Shown here in pieces: positions 17,723 through 26,031 of a DNA stretch of 64,000 bases. How positions within the stretch are numbered: the stretch's first letter is position 1; the number at the start of each line of letters is the position of its first letter. A program made the position numbers and the translations under genes. The notes below the pieces were generated by a model that was given only the letters and a program-made list of their open reading frames with translations, had not been told where the DNA came from and did not search any database. The stretch is from positions 620,001-684,000 of the forward strand of contig JACDOF010000001.1 of the NCBI GenBank assembly GCA_017656235.1, in the 5' to 3' direction. The DNA is from Brevibacillus sp. Lineage in GTDB: Bacteria > Bacillota > Bacilli > Brevibacillales > Brevibacillaceae.

Positions 17723-18127
17723 CTATTCAATCTGCTTGCGACCGGCATATCCCTCGTGCAAACCGTGATAATGGGCTACTTTTTCTTCGCCCAGCTTCCA
17801 GCACAGCAGAACTTCTTCTCCATCCAGAATGGCCGGAAAATCTACGAGGCCGATGTCGATGTCTTTTATCTGAATTCCTTGTTTGTGAAGCGACTGCAGG
17901 TGCATTTGCGCTTCCAGTTCTTGAAACTCCAGCTTGCATTCCAGCGAGAATACGGTGTCCTGGTAGTATTTGGTTTCAGCGAGATGGGGATGCAGCTTTT
18001 TAAACAGGTGAAGCTGCTGGTATAGCTCGTGGAATGATTCTTTCATTTTCTTCAGTCCGAGCAGTTCCTGCTCCAGGAGAGGCAGAAGTTGGTTTGCTTC
18101 CTCTACTGTGAAATAACGCTTTTCCAT
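17723..18127 (-). CDS. DUF2203-type protein
   Basis: This 134-residue protein begins KRYFTVEEANQLLPLLE. It has a long helical middle and ends with VDFPAILDGEEVLLCWKLGEEKVAHYHGLHEGYAGR, the conserved C-terminal block of DUF2203 proteins. Function is unknown. The ATG at 18127 is chosen because GGAGGTGCAATAC precedes it; an upstream GTG lies inside the SD. A -10 like element, TATAAT on the minus strand at 18,154-18,149, lies just upstream. Confidence 0.75.
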   Translation of the reverse strand: MEKRYFTVEEANQLLPLLEQELLGLKKMKESFHELYQQLHLFKKLHPHLAETKYYQDTVFSLECKLEFQELEAQMHLQSLHKQGIQIKDIDIGLVDFPAILDGEEVLLCWKLGEEKVAHYHGLHEGYAGRKQIE

Positions 18128-18222
18128 GTATTGCACCTCCTATCTTGCATTATACTCGATAGAGATGCAGGTGAACATCCGTACCGCTGACAGAGCGACA
18201 AGAGTAGACAGGAGGGATTGAG

Positions 18223-18459
18223 ATGGCGATGTATGACAAAGGCAGGCCGTATGTGATCCGGGAAGAACCGGGGCTAAAAACCTACTGTTCGTGCGGCCTG
18301 ACAGAAGAAGCTCCATACTGTGACGGCTCGCACAACGGAAAACATACCGGCAAACGCCCCTACCTGGTCAAGTTCGAGCAGGAACAAACCGCATCCATTT
18401 GCGGCTGCGGCCGCTCTGCCAATCTGCCGTTTTGTGACGGCTCCCACAAGCAGGAGTAA
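18223..18459 (+). CDS. double-CDGSH iron-sulfur protein
   Basis: This 78-residue protein contains two CDGSH-type motifs, YCSCGLTEEAPYCDGSH and ICGCGRSANLPFCDGSH. Each offers three Cys and one His for a labile [2Fe-2S] cluster. Small double-CDGSH proteins of this size are found in bacteria and archaea and probably act in redox or iron-sulfur metabolism. The ATG at 18223 follows ACAGGAGGGATTGAG. Confidence 0.85.
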   Translation: MAMYDKGRPYVIREEPGLKTYCSCGLTEEAPYCDGSHNGKHTGKRPYLVKFEQEQTASICGCGRSANLPFCDGSHKQE

Positions 18460-18494
18460 CCGGGCGAGTCCTGTTTTCAACGAGCGATCAAATG

Positions 18495-18503
18495 TGGTAC
18501 AGT
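18495..18503 (+). promoter_or_regulatory. extended -10 promoter of trpS
   Basis: TGGTACAGT has a TG followed by a five-of-six -10 hexamer at 18,498-18,503. The leader to the start codon is only about 50 nt, too short for a T-box. Confidence 0.5.
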
Positions 18504-18557
18504 ATAGGAAAACGACGGACCAATTGTTTGGGTTTGGAGATGAAGGAGAGTCGTAAC

Positions 18558-19544
18558 GTGAAACGGATTTTTTCTGGTGTACAACCGTCCGGTAACCTGA
18601 CAATCGGCAACTATCTTGGCGCCATCAAGCAGTTTGTCGAGCTGCAAAACGAAGGAGACGCCTTTTATTGTGTAGTCGATTTGCATGCTCTGACGGTACC
18701 GCAGGATCCGGACGAACTGCGGAAGCGTTCACGAGAAATTGCCCAGTTGTATCTGGCTTGTGGCGTTGATCCGGACAAGGCGACGATCTTTTTGCAGTCA
18801 CACGTCAAAGAACACGCCGAACTGGGCTGGCTGTTGCAGTGTGTCTCCTACACGGGCGAGTTGAATCGGATGACACAGTACAAGGACAAATCAGAAGGCA
18901 AGTCAGCCGTACATGTCGGCTTGTACACGTATCCGGTGCTGATGGCAGCCGACATACTGCTGTACGATACGACGCATGTGCCGGTTGGTGACGACCAGAA
19001 GCAGCATATCGAGCTCACCCGTGACATCGCGGAACGCTTCAACGGGCGCTACGGCGATGTGCTGGTCATACCTGAACCGCAGATTCAGGAGTTTGGCGCG
19101 CGAATCATGGCGCTCGACGATCCGGAAAAGAAAATGTCCAAATCGGCGGAAAGCGAAGGAAGCCGAATCGGCATACTGGAACCGCCGGAACGTTTCCGAA
19201 AGAAGATCATGCGTGCGGTAACTGACGCGGAGAACGAAATCCGCTTCGATCCCGAAAAGAAACCGGGGATTTCCAATTTGCTCACCATATACAGCATGTT
19301 TGCCGACGTACCGGTTGAAAGTCTGGTGGAACGGTACGCCGGACAAGGTTACGGCACATTGAAAAAAGACCTTGTGGAAGTGCTGGAGGATAAACTTGGA
19401 AAGATCCAGCAGCGTTTTGTGCAGTTTGACGATCAGGCCGAATTGGACAACATCTTGCGCCGCGGTGCGGAAAAGGCGAGGGCAGTCGCCGAAGCTACGC
19501 TGAATCGGGTCAAAGATGCGATGGGTCTGGTTCGTTTCGGCTAG
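18558..19544 (+). CDS. trpS: tryptophanyl-tRNA synthetase
   Basis: This 328-residue class I synthetase charges tRNA-Trp. It begins MKRIFSGVQPSGNLTIGNYLG, where TIGN is the HIGH-like motif. KKMSKSAES near residue 195 is the KMSKS loop. The length is standard for bacterial TrpS. The GTG at 18558 is supported by GAAGGAGAG and by homology; longer upstream frames add a non-conserved extension. Confidence 0.95.
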   Translation: MKRIFSGVQPSGNLTIGNYLGAIKQFVELQNEGDAFYCVVDLHALTVPQDPDELRKRSREIAQLYLACGVDPDKATIFLQSHVKEHAELGWLLQCVSYTGELNRMTQYKDKSEGKSAVHVGLYTYPVLMAADILLYDTTHVPVGDDQKQHIELTRDIAERFNGRYGDVLVIPEPQIQEFGARIMALDDPEKKMSKSAESEGSRIGILEPPERFRKKIMRAVTDAENEIRFDPEKKPGISNLLTIYSMFADVPVESLVERYAGQGYGTLKKDLVEVLEDKLGKIQQRFVQFDDQAELDNILRRGAEKARAVAEATLNRVKDAMGLVRFG

Positions 19545-19600
19545 TTGTGCAGGGGGAGCGGACAATGTGCCGCTGCCCTTTTTTGTTCCTTCCGACTGCA

Positions 19601-19694
19601 GACAAAGTGTCGCGAACACGAGTGGGGCGTTTTTCCCGCTCACTCCCGGTGGCCAACCAGCGAAGAGCTGTCCAAGATCGCTTTACGACTGTCA
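19601..19694 (+). repeat. dispersed intergenic repeat, copy B
   Basis: Contains CGAACACGAGTGGGGCGTTT, then TTCCCGCTCACTCCCGGTGG, CCAACCAGCGAAGA and CGCTTTACGACTG, collinear with copy A on the opposite strand. It lies between the convergent trpS and DMT transporter genes and touches the last bases of the latter. Confidence 0.75.
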
Positions 19695-20585
19695 GGCTTC
19701 AGACTTGGTTGTGGGTTTGTTCCACAAAGTGCGCTTGATCTCCGGAACGGCAATGCCGATTAGAATGATGGCAACACCGAACCACTGCAGGGCGCTAACT
19801 TGTTCCCGCAGCACAATACTGGACATGAAGACAGCAGTCGGCAGTTCAGCCGCACCGAGAATGGTGGCAAGTCCACCGCCTATTTTCGGGACCCCAATGG
19901 TAAAGAAAACCGTGGGAATGAGCACACCGAATAGTGCCAGAGGGAGAGCGTAGTTGAACAATCCGGCAAACAAACTGCCATTGATGAGAAAATCCGGCGG
20001 GTAGATGACAAACGTTAGCAGCGCGGACCCGGTGGCAATCAGCGCGCTGCGGATCCATGGATTCACATCTACAGCCACCTTGCCGCTGAAAAAAATAAAC
20101 AAGGTGTACGCTACGGCGGAAAGCAGTCCAAGGAGTAATCCGATCAGGGTAAACTGCTGCCACCCGCTCTCCAGGATGTCTCCAGCGAGCGCTGTGCCGA
20201 CAAACAGCAGAAGCAGGGCAGCGATTTTGTCAGATGTCGGCCGCTTGCGCTCCACAATTGCCTCAAGCAGCACCCCCATCCAGGTAAACTGGAACAAGAG
20301 GACGATGCCGATCGAAGCGGGGACGAACTGCAGCGCGGTGTAGTACAGCACGCCCGTCAAACCGGCGGTAAGTCCCACACCAAGCAGCATCAACCACTGT
20401 TTTGCGGAGACCCGTTTCTTGATGAAAAACAATGCCGGCAGCCAGGTCAATCCGGCACCAATCAACACTTGGCTGCCGGTAACCTCTCCCGGCAGGAAAC
20501 CAGCAGAATAGGCCAGTTTGACAAATGTGGACAAGACGCCGTAACTGCAGGCTCCGAGAAATACCAGCAATACATAGCGGAACAT
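19692..20585 (-). CDS. EamA/DMT-family transporter
   Basis: This 297-residue integral membrane protein has ten hydrophobic segments arranged as two five-helix EamA repeats. The second repeat contains ILGAAELPTAVFMSSIVLREQVS, typical of the drug/metabolite superfamily. It is probably an exporter of a small metabolite. The ATG at 20585 (MFRYVLLVFLG) starts directly at the first helix; the SD is weak, and a longer N-terminal frame is less likely. Confidence 0.8.
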   Translation of the reverse strand: MFRYVLLVFLGACSYGVLSTFVKLAYSAGFLPGEVTGSQVLIGAGLTWLPALFFIKKRVSAKQWLMLLGVGLTAGLTGVLYYTALQFVPASIGIVLLFQFTWMGVLLEAIVERKRPTSDKIAALLLLFVGTALAGDILESGWQQFTLIGLLLGLLSAVAYTLFIFFSGKVAVDVNPWIRSALIATGSALLTFVIYPPDFLINGSLFAGLFNYALPLALFGVLIPTVFFTIGVPKIGGGLATILGAAELPTAVFMSSIVLREQVSALQWFGVAIILIGIAVPEIKRTLWNKPTTKSEA

Positions 20586-20812
20586 GTTTGATTCACGCCT
20601 TTTCTGTAAGTTATTGATGGCGGTTTTGCCCTTTGTCATTATACCTGGTCCGGACGGGTTTGACCAATCCGGAAAGGAACGGAATGCGCGTTCGTTTTTT
20701 CTTTACAATGGTTGGTGATCGATTTGCCGGACTACAGGGAACCGCAGTATCAAGAGGCGACGGTTGCAGCAAGGAGAATGTAAAAGTGACGCGGGGCGGG
20801 CAATTTTGGCGG

Positions 20813-20840
20813 AAAAAAGGGCTTTCCATCCGGAAAGCCC
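20813..20840 (-). terminator. terminator of the His/Gln-rich gene
   Basis: On the minus strand, GGGCTTTCC (20,840-20,832) pairs with GGAAAGCCC (20,827-20,819) across GGAT. Six T residues follow (A tract at 20,813-20,818 on the plus strand). Confidence 0.8.
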
Positions 20841-20863
20841 GGGCCGGCAGCATACGGGCTGCT

Positions 20864-21208
20864 TCAGCGATTGTTGTACGTGTTCTGGTTCTGGTATTGC
20901 GCCAGAGAAGCAAGCGCCTGTGGAGAAATCTCACCCCGATAAGCAAGGGCAGCAGGCGTAACGTAACCCTGCGCGGCAGTGTGCCGGACATCGTAAGGCG
21001 GCATCGTGGCATGGCCAGGCTGCACCGACTGCTGCCTGAAAAACTGGGCCTGCCGGTGGTGGTAGTCAGCGTGCTGCCGATGGAGATGGGCCTGCTGGTG
21101 GTGGTAGTCAGCATGCTGACGGTGCAGGTCCGCTTGCTGCTGGTGGGCAAGTGCCCGGTGATGATGGGATTCCTCGGGGACGGGAATCGCTTCTGTGTAA
21201 CGGTTCAT
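20864..21208 (-). CDS. His/Gln-rich heptad-repeat protein
   Basis: This 114-residue protein has a low-complexity centre built of seven-residue units, residues 24-58: QQADLHR, QHADYHH, QQAHLHR, QHADYHH, RQAQFFR. The tail is Tyr/Gln/Asn-rich (YQNQNTYNNR). There is no signal peptide. The His-rich repeats could bind metal or form a coiled coil; spore coat proteins of Bacillales often look similar, but this is inference. The ATG at 21208 has GGAGGCGATCTG upstream, and a good terminator follows, which supports a real gene. A longer upstream frame lacks an SD. Confidence 0.7.
   Translation of the reverse strand: MNRYTEAIPVPEESHHHRALAHQQQADLHRQHADYHHQQAHLHRQHADYHHRQAQFFRQQSVQPGHATMPPYDVRHTAAQGYVTPAALAYRGEISPQALASLAQYQNQNTYNNR
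21056..21139 (-). repeat. two tandem 42-bp units in the His/Gln-rich gene
   Basis: Units 21,056-21,097 and 21,098-21,139 both start GTGGTGGTAGTCAGC on the plus strand and match at about 34 of 42 positions. They encode two copies of a 14-residue double heptad. Confidence 0.8.
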
Positions 21209-21318
21209 CAGATCGCCTCCATTTGGCAGGGGTATTGGGTGATCAGGTTTCACCGTTTCACAGTATCTCCCATTGCCGCATGGAACATGCTCTTTGGGGA
21301 GGATGATTCCCATTTTCT

Positions 21319-22125
21319 TCATGACTGCGTGTGTTCATATACGGCTAGACAGATGCGGCCAATTGTTTCGCGCGCAAGTTTGGTTGGCACGTCTCGTGAC
21401 AGGACGGAGAGGATGATGGCTCGTTGACCGCGGTACAGGATCCCGGTGTCGTGCTCAATGTTGCTGATGCTGCCAGTCTTGTGGGCCAACTCCCACAGTG
21501 GCTGCGCCCCAATGATTTCCGGGTCCGGATCAGGCAGAAAACGCGGCAGGCTGTCCTGAATCTGCTGCCGTTTCAAGATTGAGATCATTTGCAGGCAGCT
21601 GTGGTAGGAAATGAATTGCCCCGTCGCCAGGCGGCGCAGCAGTCCTGCCATATCGGCGGCCGTTACCATGTTTACCCCTTCCCGCTCGGCGGGAATCACC
21701 ATCAGCTTGTTGTAAAAACAACTGTTGTGCATCCCGGCCTTGTCCATGATTTCCCGAATCCGTTCACGTCCGACACGGTCAATCAGGACGTTGGTCGCTG
21801 TATTGTCACTCTGGATGATCATCAGTGTAACCAGGTCGTAGATGGTGTACTCCTGATTCACGCTCAGGTGTTGAAGGATCCCAGCACCGCCGACGATATC
21901 TTCGGCCCGGACAGGTATTTTGTCGGCCAGTGCATATTTTTGCTCAAATACGTCCGCAAAGATGGCTGCCATGATCGGAAGCTTGATCAGACTTGCAGCA
22001 TAAAAAGGTTCGTCGGGACACAGCGTCCAGGAATCGCCCGTACGCAGATCTTCCAGTACGATGCCCCAGGTTCCGCCAGCCTGTTCCACAAGCGGCATGA
22101 TCTTCGGGTACAAGGTGGATAGCAT
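21319..22125 (-). CDS. class A beta-lactamase-like serine hydrolase, no signal peptide
   Basis: This 268-residue protein has the three active-site motifs of class A beta-lactamases and related penicillin-recognising enzymes: AASLIKLP (SxxK, near residue 46), QSDNTATN (SDN, near 108) and AHKTGSI (KTG, near 217). It lacks an N-terminal signal, so it appears cytoplasmic. That argues for a peptidase or esterase role rather than antibiotic resistance. The ATG at 22125 is about ten bases after AGGA; a GTG nine bases upstream is the alternative. Confidence 0.8.
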   Translation of the reverse strand: MLSTLYPKIMPLVEQAGGTWGIVLEDLRTGDSWTLCPDEPFYAASLIKLPIMAAIFADVFEQKYALADKIPVRAEDIVGGAGILQHLSVNQEYTIYDLVTLMIIQSDNTATNVLIDRVGRERIREIMDKAGMHNSCFYNKLMVIPAEREGVNMVTAADMAGLLRRLATGQFISYHSCLQMISILKRQQIQDSLPRFLPDPDPEIIGAQPLWELAHKTGSISNIEHDTGILYRGQRAIILSVLSRDVPTKLARETIGRICLAVYEHTQS

Positions 22126-22143
22126 ATAAAACACATCCTGTCA

Positions 22144-22172
22144 TTGAAATCAATGCAAAAAATTCATAATAT
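22144..22172 (+). promoter_or_regulatory. candidate promoter of the oligopeptide-binding protein gene
   Basis: TTGAAA (22,144-22,149) and TAATAT (22,167-22,172) are 17 bp apart; each differs from consensus at one or two bases. The leader would be about 125 nt. Confidence 0.4.
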
Positions 22173-22175
22173 ATA

Positions 22176-22203
22176 ATTATAGATTTACCATAGTCTATTG
22201 CAA
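22176..22203 (-). promoter_or_regulatory. promoter of the serine hydrolase gene
   Basis: On the minus strand, TTGCAA (22,203-22,198) and TATAAT (22,181-22,176) are 16 bp apart. The start codon lies about 50 bp downstream. The region is unusually A/T-rich. Confidence 0.65.
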
Positions 22204-22305
22204 GAAAAGAGTGGACGGGTACCATACAGTACGTGTACATATGATTTGTACCAGAAGAGACAAAACTGTACATAACCTGTCCGAACATCAGGCAAGGGGG
22301 TCTTT

Positions 22306-23952
22306 ATGAAAACGTTTCGTTGGAAGTCACTTTGTGTCGCACTCATTTGCAGTATCGTGATGGCCGGGTGTTCGACCCAGCAGGCCAACCCTCCGGCGTC
22401 CGGGGAGAACCCACAGACTACGGCACCGGCTGACTCACAGACGTCTGGGGAACAGACAATGAATGTGAATTTGGGTTCAGAGCCTACAACGATTGATCCG
22501 GGACTGGCCCAGGATCTTCCCTCGATGGCGGTGGCCAGAGCTGCATTTGACGGATTGCTGCGATTGGGTACGGACGGCAAGCTGCATGAAGCAGTAGCGG
22601 AGAAATACGAGGTATCCGATGACCAACTGACATGGACCTTCCACTTGCGGGATACGAAATGGAGCAACGGCGATCCGGTTACCGCACACGACTTCGAGTA
22701 TGCCTGGAAGCGCGTTCTCGATCCGGAAACGGGGTCCGGTTATGCTTACCAAATGTACTATTTGAAGAACGGTGCAAAAGCGCATAACAAAGAAGTCCCG
22801 CTCGATGAAGTGGGTGTGAAGGCGCAGGACGACAAAACGCTTGTCGTAACACTGGAAAATCCGGCTCCCTTCTTCCCGCAGCTGGTGGCATCGGTTACCT
22901 ACTTCCCGGTAAACAAAAAAGTGGTTGAGGATAATCCGAATTGGGCCAATGAGGCGGAGACCTACGTTGTCAACGGTCCCTTTGTCGTCAAGGAGTGGGA
23001 GCACAAGTCCAAAATCGTCTTGAGCAAAAACGAGGACTACTGGGACAAAGAGAACGTACATCTCTCCTCGCTCACCTTCCACATGATCGAGGATGCCAAC
23101 ACGGAGCTGAGCATGTTTGAAAGCGGTCAGCTTGATTGGGCAGGTTCGCCGCTCGGCGATTTGCCGCTTGACGCGCTGCCGGCGCTGAAAGAATCCGGCA
23201 AGATGCAGACGCAGGCAACCGCCGGAACGTACTGGTACGTGTTTAACACGGAAAAGGTTCCGTTTACCAACAAGAAGATCCGTCAGGCATTTGCCTACGC
23301 GATCAACCGTCAGGAGATCGTTGACAACGTCTTGATGTCCAGAGGAGAGCCCGCGTTGGGCATCCTGCCGCCGTCGATGTGGTTTAAACCGGAAGGCCAC
23401 TTTAAAGACGGTGATGTGGAGACGGCAAAACGTTTGTTGGCCGAGGGCATGCAGGAGTTGAACATCACGGAACTGCCTGAGCTGGAAATCCTGTACAACA
23501 CCAGCGAAGTGCACCAACGCATCGCCACCGTCATTCAGGATCAGTGGCGCAAGGCCTTTGGCATCGAAGTGAAGTTGAAAAACGTGGAAAACAAAGTGCG
23601 CAACGCAGAGCTGGAGGCGGGTAACTTCATCATCGGCCGCGCAAGCTGGATCGGTGACTTCAACGACCCGGTCAACTTCCTGGAAGTGTTCCGTGACGTA
23701 GGCGGTACCAATGATACCAGATGGCACAATGAGAAGTTTAAAGAGCTCCTGCTTCAGTCTGCGAAAGAGTCGGATCAGGCGGAGCGCAGCCAACTGCTGG
23801 CACAAGCAGACGAAATCCTGATGGACGAACTGCCTGTCGTGCCCATCTACTACTACACGTACGCCTGGGTTAAAAAAGACAGTGTAAAAGACGTCGTCAT
23901 CGACGCGCTTGGCTTTATCGACTTCAAGTACGCCTCCAACGAAGTGAAGTAA
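22306..23952 (+). CDS. oligopeptide ABC transporter substrate-binding lipoprotein, OppA family
   Basis: This 548-residue protein has a lipoprotein signal peptide with the lipobox VMAGC (Cys 21), so it is anchored outside the membrane. The mature part is a family 5 solute-binding protein: LGSEPTTIDPGLAQD, LTWTFHLRDTKWSNGDPVTAHDF and FAYAINRQEI. It captures oligopeptides for an ABC importer. No permease or ATPase genes are adjacent, so it is a lone binding protein. The ATG at 22306 follows CAAGGGGGTCTTT. A cre-like sequence overlaps the start codon. Confidence 0.9.
   Translation: MKTFRWKSLCVALICSIVMAGCSTQQANPPASGENPQTTAPADSQTSGEQTMNVNLGSEPTTIDPGLAQDLPSMAVARAAFDGLLRLGTDGKLHEAVAEKYEVSDDQLTWTFHLRDTKWSNGDPVTAHDFEYAWKRVLDPETGSGYAYQMYYLKNGAKAHNKEVPLDEVGVKAQDDKTLVVTLENPAPFFPQLVASVTYFPVNKKVVEDNPNWANEAETYVVNGPFVVKEWEHKSKIVLSKNEDYWDKENVHLSSLTFHMIEDANTELSMFESGQLDWAGSPLGDLPLDALPALKESGKMQTQATAGTYWYVFNTEKVPFTNKKIRQAFAYAINRQEIVDNVLMSRGEPALGILPPSMWFKPEGHFKDGDVETAKRLLAEGMQELNITELPELEILYNTSEVHQRIATVIQDQWRKAFGIEVKLKNVENKVRNAELEAGNFIIGRASWIGDFNDPVNFLEVFRDVGGTNDTRWHNEKFKELLLQSAKESDQAERSQLLAQADEILMDELPVVPIYYYTYAWVKKDSVKDVVIDALGFIDFKYASNEVK
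22307..22320 (+). promoter_or_regulatory. cre-like sequence at the start of the oligopeptide-binding gene
   Basis: TGAAAACGTTTCGT matches the catabolite-response consensus TGWAARCGYTWNCW at 13 of 14 positions. It overlaps codons 1-5, so it could be chance codon use. Confidence 0.35.
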
Positions 23953-24058
23953 GTCAGGTGCCGTTTCGGCTGACAGCGTGATTAGCGAGAGCTGAGCGAA
24001 AATGGGCTAACGATTAGAATCTAACTAAAAGAAAATGTTCAGAAGAATTCATACGGAC

Positions 24059-24090
24059 AGGGGAACCACGGGGTTCCCCTCATTTCGTCC
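24059..24090 (+). terminator. terminator-like hairpin after the oligopeptide-binding gene
   Basis: AGGGGAACC (24,059-24,067) pairs perfectly with GGTTCCCCT (24,072-24,080). The following CATTTCGTCC is T-poor, so termination efficiency is uncertain. The rest of the 300-bp interval holds the dppA promoter and no gene. Confidence 0.6.
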
Positions 24091-24133
24091 AGGAACACCG
24101 GTTTTCTCTTGAGCCAGTTTTATCCCCCGTAAC

Positions 24134-24162
24134 TTGTCCAGAAATTCCTTGTACGATATATT
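24134..24162 (+). promoter_or_regulatory. sigma-A promoter of dppA-ykfC
   Basis: TTGTCC (24,134-24,139) and TATATT (24,157-24,162) are 17 bp apart. A weak CodY-box-like sequence overlaps the -35 element (24,132-24,146, 11 of 15 matches) and another lies at 24,034-24,048 (12 of 15). CodY control is known for dpp in Bacillus subtilis. Confidence 0.55.
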
Positions 24163-24252
24163 GAGCAAGGAAGGTCATCAGAACATTCTGATGAGCCGTT
24201 GCTGGGGGCTCGTTTTGCCGGATAAGAACAAGCAGAAAGGACGTGTCGGTTC

Positions 24253-25080
24253 GTGAAGGTGTTTATCTCCGCCGATATGGAGGGAGTATCGGGAATTGTC
24301 GATCCCAGCTACATAAACCCCGACAACGGAAAAAATTACGAGCGCGGTCGTCAGTTGATGACGGACGATGTGAATGCTGTCGTGGAAGCTCTGCTGGAGT
24401 GCGGTGCGGATGAGATCGTGGTCGCTGACAGCCACTATCAGATGACCAACATCCTGTTGGAACGACTTCATCCCAAGGCGCAGCTCCTGGCCGGATCACC
24501 GCGTGACTATTCCATGATGCAGGGGCTTGATGAAAGTTTTGACGCAGCCTTCTTCATCGGTTATCACACCCGGCAGGGGGTGCCAGGTGTACTCAGTCAC
24601 ACCATGTCCGGTGTGATTCGCAATCTGTACGTCAATGACATGGTGGTTGGTGAGTTTGGGTTCAATGCCATCTATGCCGGTCTGTTTGGTGTGCCGGTAT
24701 GCCTGGTTTCCGGCGATGACCTGATTGCCGAAGAAGCGCGGCAGCTGATCCCTGGCATTGTGACTGCGGTGGTGAAAAAAGCAGTATCCCGCACCTCCGC
24801 CCTGTGCCTGCCTCTTTCCGAAAGCCGGGAGTTATTAAAGCGGCAGACACGCCTTGCTTTTGAGCAGCGTACCCAAGTGACACCACTGACGACAAAAACC
24901 CCGCTGGATGTAACAATTGAGTTCCATCATGCCGGGCAGGCGGAAATGGCGGCAGTTGTCCCGTATTCACGCTACCATCCGGAACGATCGGCGGTATCGC
25001 TGACGGTAGACAATCCGCACGATATGTACAAGGGTATGCGCGCCATGTTAAACCTGGCTGGAATGGCCGAGTTTTTCTAA
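24253..25080 (+). CDS. dppA: D-aminopeptidase DppA (M55)
   Basis: This 275-residue M55 zinc peptidase removes N-terminal D-amino acids from short peptides. It starts MKVFISADMEGVSGIVDP, with the DxE metal motif, and has VADSHYQMTN near residue 58 and FIGYHTRQGVPGVLSHTMSG near 97 with further metal and catalytic residues. In Bacillus subtilis, DppA takes part in recycling cell-wall peptides. The GTG at 24253 has GAAAGGA upstream. It is followed 33 bp later by a YkfC-like peptidase, which fits that role. Confidence 0.92.
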   Translation: MKVFISADMEGVSGIVDPSYINPDNGKNYERGRQLMTDDVNAVVEALLECGADEIVVADSHYQMTNILLERLHPKAQLLAGSPRDYSMMQGLDESFDAAFFIGYHTRQGVPGVLSHTMSGVIRNLYVNDMVVGEFGFNAIYAGLFGVPVCLVSGDDLIAEEARQLIPGIVTAVVKKAVSRTSALCLPLSESRELLKRQTRLAFEQRTQVTPLTTKTPLDVTIEFHHAGQAEMAAVVPYSRYHPERSAVSLTVDNPHDMYKGMRAMLNLAGMAEFF

Positions 25081-25113
25081 CCGCCAGAAAGGAACCAAGG
25101 AGTGAAGACCGGA

Positions 25114-26031
25114 ATGACACACACGCTGGCAAAAATGGTTGTAAACGTTTCGGTAGCCCAGATCTGGACTGCCCCTTCCTCTCCGCGCGCTGTAGATGCC
25201 CCCCTGTTGACCAATCCGGTCGACATCAACGGATGGCTGCAAACACTTGGTCTGGAGCAGCGGCTGGAGCTGTATGAGGCCGATCTGGTGCAGACACAGG
25301 CCCTCTACGGGACGCAGGTCATCGCAGTCGACGAACAGGATGAGTGGGTGAAAGTGGCAATTCCCACCCAACCTTCGATTAAAGACGAGCGCGGCTATCC
25401 GGGGTGGATGCCCAAAAGTCAGCTGTCTCCCTGCACGCAGGAAATGATGCCTGACACCGGGCGGACGGCAGTCGTCACGGTACCAACCGCCCATCTTTAC
25501 AGAAGCGAGACGGAGGTGGGGATGGAAGTCAGTTTCCCCACCCGATTGCCGGTGATCGAAGTGAATGACAGTTGGGTACAGGTTGCTACGCCGCACGGTC
25601 GGCAGCTGCTCAGGCGGCAGGACGTAAAACTTGTGGGTAATGGACAGCGGGAACAGATCCGCGGTGAGCAAATGGTGGAGACGGGGAAGATGTTTCTTGA
25701 ACTGCCATACCTGTGGAGCGGTATGTCTGCATATGGGTTCGACTGTTCCGGATTTGTCCATTCACTGCACCGTTTTTACGGCATTATCATACCGCGGGAT
25801 GCGTCCAACCAGGCGATGGCCGGCCAAATGATCGAGCCGGATCAACTGCAGCCGGGTGATTTGCTGTTTTTCGCCCACGATCAGGGCAGGGGAAAAGTCC
25901 ACCACGTGGGTATGTATGCGGGTGACGGCATGATGATACACTCACCCAAGACGGGGAAATCGATTGAAATCATTCCACTCGCTGGTTACGAATACGAAAA
26001 AGAGCACTGCATCTCCAGACGGTACTGGTAG
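25114..26031 (+). CDS. ykfC: gamma-D-glutamyl-L-diamino acid endopeptidase, YkfC-like (SH3b + NlpC/P60)
   Basis: This 305-residue protein has two N-terminal SH3b-like domains (about residues 35-110 and 115-180). A C-terminal NlpC/P60 domain follows with the catalytic Cys in GFDCSGFVHS near 209 and His in VHHVGMY near 260. There is no signal peptide, as expected for a cytoplasmic enzyme that trims imported murein peptides. The ATG at 25114 is nine bases after AAGGAGTG; an earlier GTG overlaps the SD. It forms an operon with dppA. A cre-like sequence, TGTAAACGTTTCGG, lies at 25,140-25,153 inside the gene. Confidence 0.85.
   Translation: MTHTLAKMVVNVSVAQIWTAPSSPRAVDAPLLTNPVDINGWLQTLGLEQRLELYEADLVQTQALYGTQVIAVDEQDEWVKVAIPTQPSIKDERGYPGWMPKSQLSPCTQEMMPDTGRTAVVTVPTAHLYRSETEVGMEVSFPTRLPVIEVNDSWVQVATPHGRQLLRRQDVKLVGNGQREQIRGEQMVETGKMFLELPYLWSGMSAYGFDCSGFVHSLHRFYGIIIPRDASNQAMAGQMIEPDQLQPGDLLFFAHDQGRGKVHHVGMYAGDGMMIHSPKTGKSIEIIPLAGYEYEKEHCISRRYW

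Noticed and set aside
18503-18558. T-box leader before trpS
   Set aside because: The interval between promoter and start codon is about 50 nt, far too short, and no T-box sequence is seen.
20633-21427. Long plus-strand open frame of 264 codons opposite the His/Gln-rich gene
   Set aside because: It is antisense to the His/Gln-rich and serine hydrolase genes, lacks an SD, and its Val/Leu-rich stretch mirrors the repeat on the other strand.
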